From NCBI GenBank assembly GCA_004151065.3, contig NWUY0304159788.1:1-30341 (forward strand): 30,341 bases of DNA, in the 5' to 3' direction. Below, piece by piece: positions 1-8,968 of this stretch; position 1 is the first letter of the stretch; the number at the start of each line of letters is the position of its first letter. The position numbers were made by a program, and so were the translations under genes. Under the pieces are notes generated by a model. That model did no database searches, was not told where the DNA came from, and saw only the letters and a program-made list of their open reading frames with translations. The stretch comes from Larix sibirica. Taxonomy: Eukaryota > Streptophyta > Pinopsida > Pinales > Pinaceae.

Positions 1-463
1 TATTTATTTGAAGCCCTTCCATACAATACAATACAATACTATACAATGCTGTAAGGATGTGATGAGACAGGCAGTCTCTCTCTATAGGGTAGTTAATAGA
101 ACAATTAATAAGTCCTATCCAGTCCAGCATAATGAAAAGAAGGAGCGAAGCAGACCGCCTGATAATACATATAAAGAAAAAAGTCAATATGGAGAAATAA
201 CATATATAGCCCAATATCATAATAAGTTATGTAGTTCCTAAATGAAAGAAGGGAGTTTCCGAGGATCCAAGGGCTGGTCTATCCAACATAAATAAATGGG
301 GGATAGATCTAAAGGTAATACCGGTGTAAGTGCCGTACCCCAAAAGCAATCATTCAAGTGTGGTATAAGGCTAAATAGAGTGAGTGGGTGGGTAGAGTCT
401 ATAAAAGCAAGGTGGGCTTAATAAAGTCAATACTATCTCTGCAGTGTTTTCTAATTCCTAACT
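1..463. other. Intergenic DNA, no gene seen
   Basis: No ORF here has recognisable protein content; the one ATG-initiated frame (8-241) reads as random AT-rich sequence. The only structure seen is the ACAAT pentamer run listed separately. No tRNA arms or mitochondrial gene motif were found. Confidence 0.6.
23..47. repeat. ACAAT pentanucleotide tandem repeat (5 copies)
   Basis: Five consecutive copies of ACAAT, the fourth carrying two differences (ACTAT counted as the variant unit). This is a simple microsatellite near the left edge of the window with no evident function. Confidence 0.8.
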
Positions 464-534
464 CGTATGGGCTCCTCGGCGGTACTAGTAGGTAATACGT
501 GATACCAAGAAGTTAATACGTGGTACCAAGAGTC
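464..534 (+). repeat. Copy of dispersed GGCTCCTCGG module with internal 21-bp tandem repeat
   Basis: The segment begins with GTATGGGCTCCTCGGCGG, which resembles GTATTGGCTCCTCGGTGG at 14812-14829. Within it, TAATACGTGATACCAAGAAG at 493 recurs as TAATACGTGGTACCAAGAG at 514, a 21-bp tandem pair. A further diverged relative (TTAATATGTGTGACCCAGAAG) lies near 16110. The family looks like diverged intergenic repeats and no function is implied. Confidence 0.55.
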
Positions 535-2108
535 ATAAGGTATAGGTAAAAGATTCAATATCCTGGTGCTGTATCCTTCCTCAATTATTCCTTCCTTTTC
601 TGGCTAAAGAATAGGTTATAAGAACCAGTTAAGTAAAGATCTAGTCAAATATTGACTTTTATAAGGCCTATTACAGAGTTGAGTGGCCTGTTATTTTGGC
701 TGTGTCAAAGGCCCTAGGGTTTGGACCCAGATTCCTTAACAGTGTTGAACCCTGTTAGCTAATGCTTCAACCCGTCTCTCCATCAATCGATGGAAATATG
801 CAAACATAGAACTGTTTAGGTCCATTCAATAAGGCTGTCCCCTAGCTCCTACGTTGTATGTTATGACAACAAAAGCTCTTAGCTACTTGATCGATTCTAG
901 GGTGTATCTAGGTCATATTTTGGTGAGTCCCTTTCCTTAACCTGAGAGGGGCCAGCTTGCCAATGGCCATTTCGCAGATGATTCCTTCTTAACTATCACA
1001 GAGGACCGACGATCCTGGCATGCTACTATGGGGTGCCCATAACCCTTTTCCTCCTTACTATTACATGCAGAACCTGGATACCCACCCGAATAAGGTAGTT
1101 CTTGTTTCATTTTCTGAGCGCAAAGAGGAGAAGTAAATGAGTGCATACCTTGCAACGACGAACCTGAATTAGGCTTACATGAGTCCTCCTCGAAGACATG
1201 GGAATTGATCCGGAAATATGAGTGCGCCTGGTCGCCTTCCCGAACCGGCACTTCAGCTACATTCAAAAAGTTAGGGGCTTCCTACCCCTTATCCACTTCC
1301 TTAGATACATTCTATTTTCTTTTCCTGGAATAAAAAGCATGCAATCAAAATATTAAATACAATAACTATTTCGAAATAGTTCTGAGAAGGAAGAGGCATT
1401 TGAAACCTTGCAGAGGGATATTGAACTAAATTTTCATGTATCTTCTTCTAATGCATTAACAACTAATCATAAATTGTATTCTCCTTATTTTGCGAAACAC
1501 AGGTATTTTTTATAAGTTAGTTCATCAGATGGGGTATATAGGTGGTGCGCTGTGTAAGACCTTAGGCGTGAATCCAACGATTACTGGAACACTTTGTATG
1601 GTAGTTCAGGGCCTATAGCGTACCAGTGGGACTATAGTAACAGATTCTATTTACCCCCATGCTCATACAATAGTTTAGACTGCCCCTGCAGAGACTTATT
1701 AATTACATAACACTATAAATAAATAAGGAGGGGTTCATCCAATCCAACCATGCAAGGTTAGGGGGCCATATGATGATTTCTCACTCCTAAAGTTGTCAAC
1801 TCATAAGTCCTCCATTCCAAGGGTAGAAACCAACCTTAACCTCCTTATTATATAAATGGACTTACTTTACCTTTTGCAAGGTAGTCACTCGTTAAATATA
1901 TCACTAGCAGGATATTAGTTACAACGTGGGTTTGGATCCAACCGGGACCCCTTCCTCTTCGTGTTAGATTAGGAGATAGACCTCCTTATTGCATTACACT
2001 TTTATATGATAACTATATACTTACAAATACTATAAAGCATACATACTAGCTATTTAAGATATAAAAAAGGATTAGATATAAAGTTATTCCTACTGGTCAG
2101 ATAGGAAA
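535..2108. other. Intergenic DNA, no gene seen
   Basis: A minus-strand open frame (937-1266, 109 codons) lies here, but its protein has no motif I recognise and shows no codon-phase texture. A plus-strand stretch around 1560-1690 reads in one frame as Tyr/Asn/Ser/Gly-rich and could be a distant relative of the GSTNDA repeats seen later, but the case is weak. No RNA gene was found. Confidence 0.5.
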
Positions 2109-3256
2109 TTGAATATCTGCGATCATAGTCACTACCTCCAAAATAAAAATATTAGGGTGAAGCTCGTAGTAGCCTTAATCTCGCGAATCTCTGGCTCAAG
2201 CTCTATGCCCTATCCCTACTCCTTAGCCTATCTCTCAGCACCCTCCTACTGTGCTCCTACAGCTTCCTCCTATGCAAATCCCCCTGTAGCCTTTGTAAGC
2301 CTCGCCTCACTACATCTTATACACCTGAACTCTGTGCCCCTGTAGTGCACTACCTAGTAGCCACCTCTAAGATCCTAGCTAGTCTGGCCTCATCTTGGTA
2401 CTATATAATAACCTATAGCCAGACCCTTTCCACTTACTGCCTAAGCATATTTAGGCATTTATCTGCTTGTGGCCATAGATCTATATGCCTCTTACATATA
2501 CTAGTAGGTGGCCTGTGAACTCTCGGAGTAGGGAGATGCGTAGGTCTAATCCCCCGCTGCTATAGAAGTAGTTATTTCACTATATGAAGTAACTCAGGAT
2601 ATCGGAACTTTCCATAAAGTGTCTGAATGCTCTGACCTTTGGTACAATTCACGCACTCTCCTAGGGCAGGATATTATTCCCTCCACCCACGTAACATCCT
2701 CCTGAGGATACTCCTCCAGATGTGGTCAACCATCGCCTCTCACCATGTGTCCACAGGACTTCCTCATAATGGGCTAGTTTGAAATGCTATAATCTATATT
2801 TGGCCTCCACCAAGCTAATCTCTCCAACCAAAATGCCATTATGAATCTACTACATGTTATTTATTGTATCCTACACAGCATATAAATTGAGCTACTCATA
2901 TACTATACCTAGTAATAAATATCCCAAGACATACCAACCTCGCTTGTAAAAGATCTGTCTATTAATAGACATAGCCCTTGTAGGAATAATATAACCATAG
3001 TGCATACCACAGTAATAACATACAAGAGCTGTCAAAATTATCAGCCCTGGACCATGCTGTAACTCCCTAGCATATGTACTGTATAGCGATCCTCCTCTAG
3101 CTCCCCAGGCAGCTTGGTAATGCCTAGTCCTACCCATCATCAATAAAATAAAGAAATAAATAGGTATTTTACATCCCTGTAAGTCATCCGCTAAGGCTCC
3201 ATCATGTATACCTCTCTACCTGTAATGGGAAGATATAATGTGGTGTAAATCCTTCA
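2109..3256. other. Intergenic DNA with short open frames, unassigned
   Basis: Contains a plus frame at 2109-2345 (Ser/Ala/Pro/Tyr-rich) and a minus frame at 2892-3143 (83 codons). Neither has a family signature. The complement of about 2640-2780 can be read as an interrupted protein-like string containing EEYPQEDVTWVEG, which might be a retroelement relic, but stops interrupt it and I could not place it. Confidence 0.4.
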
Positions 3257-3349
3257 AGGTGGGACCCATCTCACTGAAGGAAGCCAAGAAGGTATGTATA
3301 GTTGGATCCCAATAAGAGTCAAGGGTGGAATGGAAATAGTTCTAAAATG

Positions 3350-3417
3350 CGCTACAAGGGTGCGAAGCCGCTTGACTGACGTAGGAGGGAGAGGCAATTG
3401 AGATGGTTTTCAACATT
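3350..3417 (+). repeat. 68-bp conserved core, copy 1
   Basis: This segment (starting CGCTACAAGGGTGCGAAGCC, ending GGTTTTCAACATT) matches 3983-4050 at 67 of 68 positions by eye; the single difference is T versus C in the GAGA(T/C)GGTTTT part. It sits inside a much more diverged tandem unit. It holds a small palindromic AAGC-C-GCTT. Function unknown. Confidence 0.85.
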
Positions 3418-3982
3418 TGCTTAAGCCTTCTTTGCTCAACCTTCCTTCACTTAAGTGCGAGCATTCGTGAGCGATAAGAACTGGTGGTTGTACCTTCCCT
3501 ATGGAGACTTGCCGTCAGATGGGGACTCAACAAAGCTTAATTGTGATTGATTCGCCTCGACAAAGCTGCTTGATTTACTAATTGATTCGCCTGCCCTCCC
3601 TCACAGGTTTTGAGTGATCATGTACTTGAACCAGTCTTCTTTTGACCAATCCTTCTTCGAGGTTATCGTGTATTTCCATAAAAATCTTCTATAGTCCAGG
3701 CCTTCATAGTATTTGCATCCTAATACTACCTAATCCTACATGGGCCAGGGGGGGATAACTATTGTTTACTTATTGCTTAATTGATTTGCCTTGGGAGCAT
3801 ATTTAGACTAATCTATATAAAGCTGGACCATCCTTGACCATTAGGCGGGCTTAGGTGAGGTAGGCTCAGGTGGGGACACTGAAAGAACATATATTTTATA
3901 ACTTGACTTGAGAAGCCAGAGCAAGAGCGTATTATATGGGACGAGGAGTCAAAGGTAGAATGTAAGTAGTGATAGAACGCGC

Positions 3983-4050
3983 CGCTACAAGGGTGCGAAG
4001 CCGCTTGACTGACGTAGGAGGGAGAGGCAATTGAGACGGTTTTCAACATT
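3983..4050 (+). repeat. 68-bp conserved core, copy 2
   Basis: Second copy of the core at 3350-3417, 67 of 68 positions identical, in direct orientation 633 bp downstream. Sequence on both sides is clearly related to copy 1 but far more diverged. Confidence 0.85.
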
Positions 4051-4520
4051 AACCTAAGTTCCTTTGTTCAACCTTCTTCATGCTCAGCCTTCACTTAAGT
4101 TCTCTTTCAAGGTGAGCATTCATGAGTGTAAGGCGTACTAACCTTCAGATGGGGAGGACTTTACAAAGCTTGATTTACTGATTGATTCGCCTTCCTCACA
4201 GATTATGATTGATCATGCGTACTTATACCAATCCTCTTTCTAGTGATCGTAGTCAAGGGCATAGAGGAGACCTACTTGTTGTACTTATTGACTAATTGAC
4301 TTGCCTCGTGATGATCGTTTTTATACTAATATATAATACAAAGTTGGGGGCTGTAAGTAAGGACCTTAAGGCAGGCTCTGGTAAGGTAGATTCAGGCAGA
4401 CTCAGGTGAGGCAGAACCCGCATTATGTGGGGTCCCCTAATGGAGGCAAGTGTTAGCGATCAGGGGCAAGCTAAATTGAACGTCCCAGAAGCAAGCAGTG
4501 ATAGAATAGGTCCTTAGAAT

Positions 4521-4890
4521 GCCCCTTTGAGGAAAGACCACCGGAAGGACTACTTGGGACCTGAACTCGCCTAGAACTACTGGGGCGGGGGTGTAGTCCT
4601 ATTATTAATAGAAGGAGACAAGCCCGGCCTCAATATGAAACTCTTGTATGCGAAATAGGCGGAGAAACAGCACTTCTCTCGAAGGGAGTTCCTCGGTGGA
4701 GAAACATCTGGAAAGTGTATACAGAAAAGCTAGGCATATGGAGTACCCCTGGGTAACAAAGAGGAGACTTAGGAGAGCTTGCTTGGAGTAAAAAAGGGTA
4801 TAACTCTACCAACCGGAATACCTAGACCTTTTAGCCCTAGTTGTACCACTTGCCTTTAGGAAGACCTTTTATGAGGTATGAGTTATTAGG
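4521..4890. other. Intergenic DNA, no gene seen
   Basis: Nothing recognisable. A 60-codon minus frame (4630-4812) has no family features. Confidence 0.5.
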
Positions 4891-4891
4891 T

Positions 4892-5092
4892 AAATGACCA
4901 CTTTTATATCTCTATTCATTGTACGTTTATTAGTGAAATGGATAATTATATCTCTCTTAATTGGACTTTTATTAGTTAAATGGCTAATTCTAACTCTAGT
5001 AATTGTACGTTTATTAGTGAAATGGCTAATTCTATCCCTATTTATTGTACGTTTATTATTAAAATGGCTAATTATAACTCTATTCATAAGAA
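4892..5092 (+). repeat. 42-bp tandem repeat, about 4.5 copies
   Basis: The marker GTACGTTTATTA (or its variant GGACTTTTATTA) recurs at 4921, 4963, 5005 and 5047, exactly 42 bp apart. Each is followed by GTGAAATGG or TTAAAATGG and a pyrimidine/AT tail; a partial unit precedes the first marker. Because 42 is 14 codons, the repeat stays open in two plus frames and one minus frame (4894-5121, 4980-5195, 4869-5087). The plus product would be a 14-residue hydrophobic repeat (FIVRLLVKWLI-type). Simultaneous openness on both strands is expected from a stop-free unit and argues against, rather than for, a real gene. Confidence 0.9.
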
Positions 5093-5118
5093 GAAGTTAT
5101 ATATGGTACCCTATGCTT

Positions 5119-6160
5119 TAATATATGATGTTGACATACCCACGTTTACCTTGTCCATGTTCTATAGACTAAGGTACGATATAAATGTGAACTAACAGTG
5201 TTAACATACAATGTTGCATGGCATATAGTTTGAATATACAATGTTGTATGGAGACGCGTAACTTTTCCAGCAGGGCGGGACGGGGTCCGAGTGATTCGCA
5301 GCAGAAGAAGCCATCCCCATGTTGAATAATATGTCCCATTTCAAAAGAAAGAAACTAGGTGTTGTTTCCACTCTACTACTCGCTTTTAGCCTTAGTCCAT
5401 TGCTGCACACTCTGCCACACCTATATATACAAGCCTTAGAGCTTTAGCCCTATCTCTTCCCTAGTCGCCAGAGATAGAGTTCTGGTTACGATATAGCCAT
5501 ATCTACGTACCTTTCCGCAAGTGAAGAATCTGCAAGTCTCTTCAACCAATGCCTATGTCGGCAGGTCTAAACTGCATGGATATATTTACAAAGTCCAGAT
5601 AAGTCCGCTAAATACGTTGATATATGATGTCGCATACATAACGTTTACACGGAGATTCTATGTGATGAACTATATACTTTACCCTTTCCTCACGTTTCTC
5701 TCTGAACCTCGACCCTACATCTCTACCTTTAACTATTGCCTATTATTGCTTGACGTTTTAACATATGATAATTGCATATAGACGTTGAACTTGTCCATTG
5801 TAAACAATAAATAAATAATAAATATATGATGTAGTATATCTGCGTTACCCCTCCAACCTTACCAGCGGAACACTGGGGTTTTACCTCGACTGGGACACTC
5901 GACTAGGACACTCTACTAGAAACAGGAATATTACATGGTGGTTCCTTACGAGCATTTGAGTTATACTTATTTGTTTATTGGAATTTCAACTGATTAGTCT
6001 GATGATTAGGCTGACCGGAAAGGTGCAGCAGCCAAAGGGAGCTGATCCGTCTTCTTAGAGGAGTGCACAAAAAAATGGCAGCCAACAGACAGTGAACGGC
6101 TATATACGAGATCGCATTGAGACGTTGAACTTGGACTCGCAATATCTACGTTATTTTACC
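5119..6160 (+). repeat. Dispersed family of diverged ~40-bp TATATGATGT...ACGTTTACC motifs
   Basis: Related motifs occur at about 5119-5155, 5200-5260 (two ACAATGTTG[CT]ATGG sub-copies), 5490-5515, 5615-5650, 5753-5800, 5821-5855, 6100-6133 and 6139-6160. A rough consensus is TATATGATGTYGCATAY followed by ACGTTTACCTTGTCC. The string GACGTTGAACTTG is shared exactly by 5781-5793 and 6121-6133. Spacing is irregular, so this is an eroded tandem array or a cluster of short insertions. The stretch has no supported gene; the ORFs at 5201-5410 (minus) and 5521-5781 (plus) have no recognisable content. Confidence 0.6.
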
Positions 6161-6427
6161 TGGGACTCTGCTCCTATATAGCCCATAAGCGCTGTAAAGA
6201 ACCATCGCTGCTAGAAGGTAAGAAAGAAAGGCAAGCACGGATAGCAGCTAATTAATAAGCTTATAAAAGCAATCATCAGTATAACTTTTGAGATTGTATT
6301 CCATCCTGAAGCACGGGAGGGAGTCCTTATCAAGTATTCATAAAGAGTCTTCCGGTATTCCATCCATAAAGCAAGCACTTAATGCGTTTTCTTCTTTGAA
6401 AGTAAGCTCTGGTAATAGAGTAGTAAG
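6161..6427. other. Downstream flank of the plasmid-like ORFs
   Basis: GTATTCCATCC occurs twice (6296-6306 and 6355-6365). On the minus strand a different frame stays open for roughly 30 codons just past the TGA of the 183-aa ORF, but it does not read as the exonuclease region of a family B DNA polymerase. The polymerase homology therefore appears to end near 6430. Confidence 0.45.
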
Positions 6428-6979
6428 TCAATAAGAAAGCCTGCTTGCCAGCGAGCACAAGGAAGGGAGATCAATTTCATTGTTGCTGAGAGGTGCTTTG
6501 TCCTGCAGACCACCTACCTTATATATTCGAATGACTAAACCTGTTAGCACATCTTCCCCATATTCCTCCGCTTTAACCATGACTAATTTCAAAATCTTAT
6601 CATATACAACTTTTGGAACAGGATTGCCGCTTTCATCATATAAAGAAATAGCTGGACCTATGCTATAGGTAACCTCTCCTGTTGGGATCTTCATGATATA
6701 ACCAACAGTAAACTTAGCCTGAGAAAACCCAGTATTGTAAGCATACTTCATTAACAGTTGCATGACTGCCAATACTATAATATCAATGTCAGCACATTGC
6801 AGGTAAGGATGCATAAATCGATATTCTACTATTCTCAATCCTACATATGGATCAAGTAATTTTTCCTCTTGTATTAACTGCCTTAAACGGTTCAAATCAG
6901 CCCTGAATTTAGATTCCGCGACTGTACTATAAGAATGAAATTGAAGCATGTTCTTTGTCATGTTATTTCTCCTATTCAT
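6428..6979 (-). CDS. Probable N-terminal fragment of linear mitochondrial plasmid DNA polymerase (family B)
   Basis: This is an intact 183-aa frame. In linear mitochondrial plasmids the full enzyme is a protein-primed family B polymerase of about 800-1100 aa that replicates the plasmid. The visible features match the poorly conserved N-terminal region of the plant plasmid enzymes: a K-F-x-V-G-Y-I-M-K-I-P-T-G-E-V-x-Y-S-I-G-P segment (residues 89-109), a helix ending in AEEYGED, then LTGLVIRIYKVGG (residues 145-157), followed by a D-K-A-P-L-S-x-x-E-I-D linker. No exonuclease (DxE) or polymerase (SLYPS, YxDTD) motif is present, so the catalytic part is missing. The start codon directly abuts the stop of the upstream RNA polymerase ORF (TAAATG). 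Residues 11-20 (MLQFHSYSTV) look like a mitochondrial-type N terminus, and Met7 or Met11 are alternative starts. RNA editing could alter the ends. The family assignment rests on remembered pattern, not a search; it could instead be an unrelated plasmid ORF. Confidence 0.6.
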   Translation of the reverse strand: MNRRNNMTKNMLQFHSYSTVAESKFRADLNRLRQLIQEEKLLDPYVGLRIVEYRFMHPYLQCADIDIIVLAVMQLLMKYAYNTGFSQAKFTVGYIMKIPTGEVTYSIGPAISLYDESGNPVPKVVYDKILKLVMVKAEEYGEDVLTGLVIRIYKVGGLQDKAPLSNNEIDLPSLCSLASRLSY

Positions 6980-7654
6980 TTAATAATGCACACTGTAATT
7001 AAAACCGAGAGAATCCCAGCTATTGAGAAGTGATTTATATTCATTCCATTTCTCAGCATGATGCATACCACCCACTGTCTTGACATATTCTTTGTAACAC
7101 TTAAGAGTTTCATCTATCTTCTTAGACATTTTTTTCTTATCCTTCTTAGTTAAATCCTTAGGCTCCAGAGAAGTTAATTGAATCCTAAGATAATCACCTG
7201 GAATAGGATCATCCAACTTGTCAAAATCTTGGATCAGATTAAGTCTAATAAATTCATTTATTATTCGAAGTGGAGGACCCATTTCCTTAAATACTTGTGT
7301 ATAAATTGGGGGAACCCCTGCTGCGAAAACAGGTGTAGTTATAAAATTATCGTGTACAGTGTATATGGGAGCTTGTTTCAACATCATTTTTTCTACCACA
7401 GTCATAGCTATAAAGGCATCTTTCTGATGAATAAAGTTGACGCAGGTTGCAACTATAGCCTTGCGTTTATCCCTATCCGACGTAGGCACTAGGAGAGTAA
7501 CCTTAGATCTCTTCTTAACCACCCTATCATATACCCAGACAAAAGCTCTCTCCCAACGCATATAATCCTGAACAGTTGTGAAGAACGGTATACTATACCG
7601 CACTGGTTTATTCAAGAAAGAACACCACCAACCGATTAGGTTAATCAATTTCAT
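6980..7654 (-). CDS. C-terminal fragment of phage-type (single-subunit) RNA polymerase, linear mitochondrial plasmid type
   Basis: This 224-aa frame covers only the last quarter of a T7-like RNA polymerase, which in mitochondrial plasmids transcribes the plasmid genes. Visible landmarks: residues 17-31, PVRYSIPFFTTVQDY, correspond to the W-x-T-P-x-G-x-P-x-x-Q-x-Y segment. Residues 73-80, NFIHQKDA, match the NF[VI]HSxDG segment. Residues 101-107, HDNFITT, are motif C (HDSFGT in T7), with Asp102 as the second catalytic aspartate. Residues 123-141, KEMGPPLRIINEFIRLNLI, resemble the C-terminal helix region of plant plasmid enzymes. Motif A (first catalytic Asp) and motif B (Lys/Tyr) are absent. 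Homology begins almost at Met1, and an in-frame stop lies at 7682-7684, so the gene is 5'-truncated near 7655-7684. It is followed with no gap by the DNA-polymerase-like ORF on the same strand. The frame has no internal stop, suggesting fairly recent integration or some constraint, but the protein cannot be a working polymerase on its own. Confidence 0.85.
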   Translation of the reverse strand: MKLINLIGWWCSFLNKPVRYSIPFFTTVQDYMRWERAFVWVYDRVVKKRSKVTLLVPTSDRDKRKAIVATCVNFIHQKDAFIAMTVVEKMMLKQAPIYTVHDNFITTPVFAAGVPPIYTQVFKEMGPPLRIINEFIRLNLIQDFDKLDDPIPGDYLRIQLTSLEPKDLTKKDKKKMSKKIDETLKCYKEYVKTVGGMHHAEKWNEYKSLLNSWDSLGFNYSVHY

Positions 7655-7674
7655 GAAATTGACAATGTCAGGGT

Positions 7675-7760
7675 ATTTATATTACCCGGATTTATATCTC
7701 CCCGATCTATTCAATCTTTATACCTTTCCGGATCTTTATTACCCATATATTTATTCTTTC
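7675..7760 (+). repeat. Degenerate ~15-bp repeat, ATTTATATTACCCGG type
   Basis: ATTTATATTACCCGG (7675-7689) and ATTTATATCTCCCCG (7690-7704) are adjacent 15-bp units. More diverged relatives (CTTTATACCTTTCCGG, ATCTTTATTACCC, ATATTTATTC) follow to about 7760. In the plus frame 7578-7853 this encodes a Tyr/Leu/Pro/Asp pattern with repeated PDL-Y words, a by-product of the 15-bp period. The array lies right at the truncation point of the RNA polymerase fragment. Confidence 0.65.
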
Positions 7761-8938
7761 GACCTGGATAAACAGCCCACCAAGAAACCCCAGGGGCTTC
7801 ATATAAAGCCCACTATGAACCTTATGCTCTCAGTTCCCACCTACCTGATGTGATTTCTCTATCTTCCCACTCTATTTACTACCTCATATTGATGATTTAT
7901 CCTACCGCCTGCTTTATTTCAGTTTGTTGTGAAGAATATTATTCTTAACTAGTATCTGCAACAGTAGTTAAATAAAGTATCGGAGTTTGCATACCTATAC
8001 TTATCGGAGCCAGAACCCCATCTTTGGCACCCAAAACAAATTAGCGCCGTTAGGGACTCCTGCAGTTAGGAACTATGAAACATGAACCAAGGTATGGGTC
8101 GTCACTAACAAATGCAGCCAAGCATTGAAAACACCCAACAAATGTAAGTTTATGCGAAGCCTTATTCTCAAATTTGAAAAAGGTGCTAGGGGTAACACAA
8201 AGCATCCGCTTTCTAACCCTTCCCTTTACTGGTAAATGAAGTAAGCAAGGGTGACGTGTTCGCTGAGAGGTATAGGCCTGGCTGCTATATCTAGGTTTCT
8301 AGGCAAGGTCCCCTTTATAGTCCTACTCATTCGTTGGTACGTTTTTGTGCCTGCCCCCCAATAAGTGTGCTTATTCTGTCCACGCCTCCCCAAAAAAATA
8401 TGTGTTTTTATCAATAAGTGCATGCAATGATAATGCTTACTTACGTCGATTCAGCATTTGAGGAGCATAGGCCCATTGAGTGAGGTTGAGCAGCTGGATT
8501 CTATTTGGATTATTCCCACCGGAAGTCTTCAACCGGGATATTAGGAGGGACTTGAAAGAGCAGGATGGCCACACTGCCTTTATTTATTTTATTGTAAGTC
8601 TTCTGCAATGGGTGGTACAACGGACGGATGGAGCCCACTGATAAACCCCGACGGAGCAAGGAAAGCAGGGGAGGCAGACAGACATGTGGAAGATAAGGGA
8701 AGGAAAGGAATAATCAGCCGGAAGCCTTTAGTCTCTCATATTTAGCCAACCAAGTCCACCAAGTCCGAGTCAAGGCAGTGCCACCATAAGAAATGAGATT
8801 TCAAATTAATTAGTAGTTCTATAGTTGCTAGTTCAAATAGTGATTAAATGTATGTATAAATGATACTTCCCTTACTTTTAGTCACACCTGGTTCTAGTAT
8901 TTATGGTAAAATATATATAAGTACAACATAATAAGAAG
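7761..8938. other. Intergenic DNA, no gene seen
   Basis: No recognisable coding or RNA content. GCCCCCCAATAAGTGTG at 8353-8369 is a diverged reverse-complement relative of the TTATTGGGTGGGGG motif listed at 9248, 23043 and 24236. Confidence 0.5.
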
Positions 8939-8968
8939 CCAGTACCACAGAGGCCAGTACCGCAGAGA
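8939..8968 (+). repeat. 15-bp tandem pair CCAGTACC[AG]CAGAG
   Basis: Two adjacent 15-bp units differing at two positions: CCAGTACCACAGAGG and CCAGTACCGCAGAGA. Confidence 0.75.

Larger units (their letters stand above)
3257..4520. repeat. Tandem array of a ~600-bp unit, two copies plus partial third
   Basis: The order of landmarks in 3257-3850 is repeated in 3850-4430. Each copy has an AGGTGGG-type start, a GAGTCAA-GGT-GAAT segment and the 68-bp core (3350-3417 and 3983-4050, offset 633). Then follow a segment with CACTTAAGT and GAGCATTC, TTGATTTACT-ATTGATTCGCC, CCTCACAG, TGATCATG, TACTTATTG-TAATTGA-TTGCC, and finally a GGCGGGCTTAGGTGAGGTAGGCTCAGG-like end. A third, truncated start follows at about 4400-4520 (CAGGTGAGGCAG, AGCAGTGATAGAATAGG). 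Outside the core the copies carry many substitutions and small indels, so the duplication is old. No ORF is conserved between copies. Confidence 0.75.

Noticed and set aside
937-1266. 109-codon minus-strand ORF
   Set aside because: No motif, no codon-phase signal and no neighbouring support; considered as a retroelement gag relic but no zinc knuckle or other hallmark is present.
2640-2780. Possible retroelement coding relic on the minus strand (EEYPQEDVTWVEG)
   Set aside because: Frame is interrupted and no reverse transcriptase, integrase or chromodomain motif could be placed; too weak to annotate.
4869-5195. Overlapping hydrophobic ORFs on both strands in the 42-bp repeat
   Set aside because: All arise from one stop-free 42-bp unit; openness on both strands is a by-product of the period and not evidence of coding.
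6305-6312. CCTGAAGC, reminiscent of the Bpu10I-site repeats described in Cycas mitochondria
   Set aside because: A single site without the AAGG-flanked element around it; the AAAGGTTACAGG tracts elsewhere lack the site, so I do not assign that family.
6480-6668. Plus-strand ORF of 62 codons
   Set aside because: Antisense shadow of the 183-aa DNA-polymerase-like frame.
7178-7492. Plus-strand ORF of 104 codons
   Set aside because: Antisense shadow of the RNA polymerase fragment, which has clear family motifs on the minus strand.
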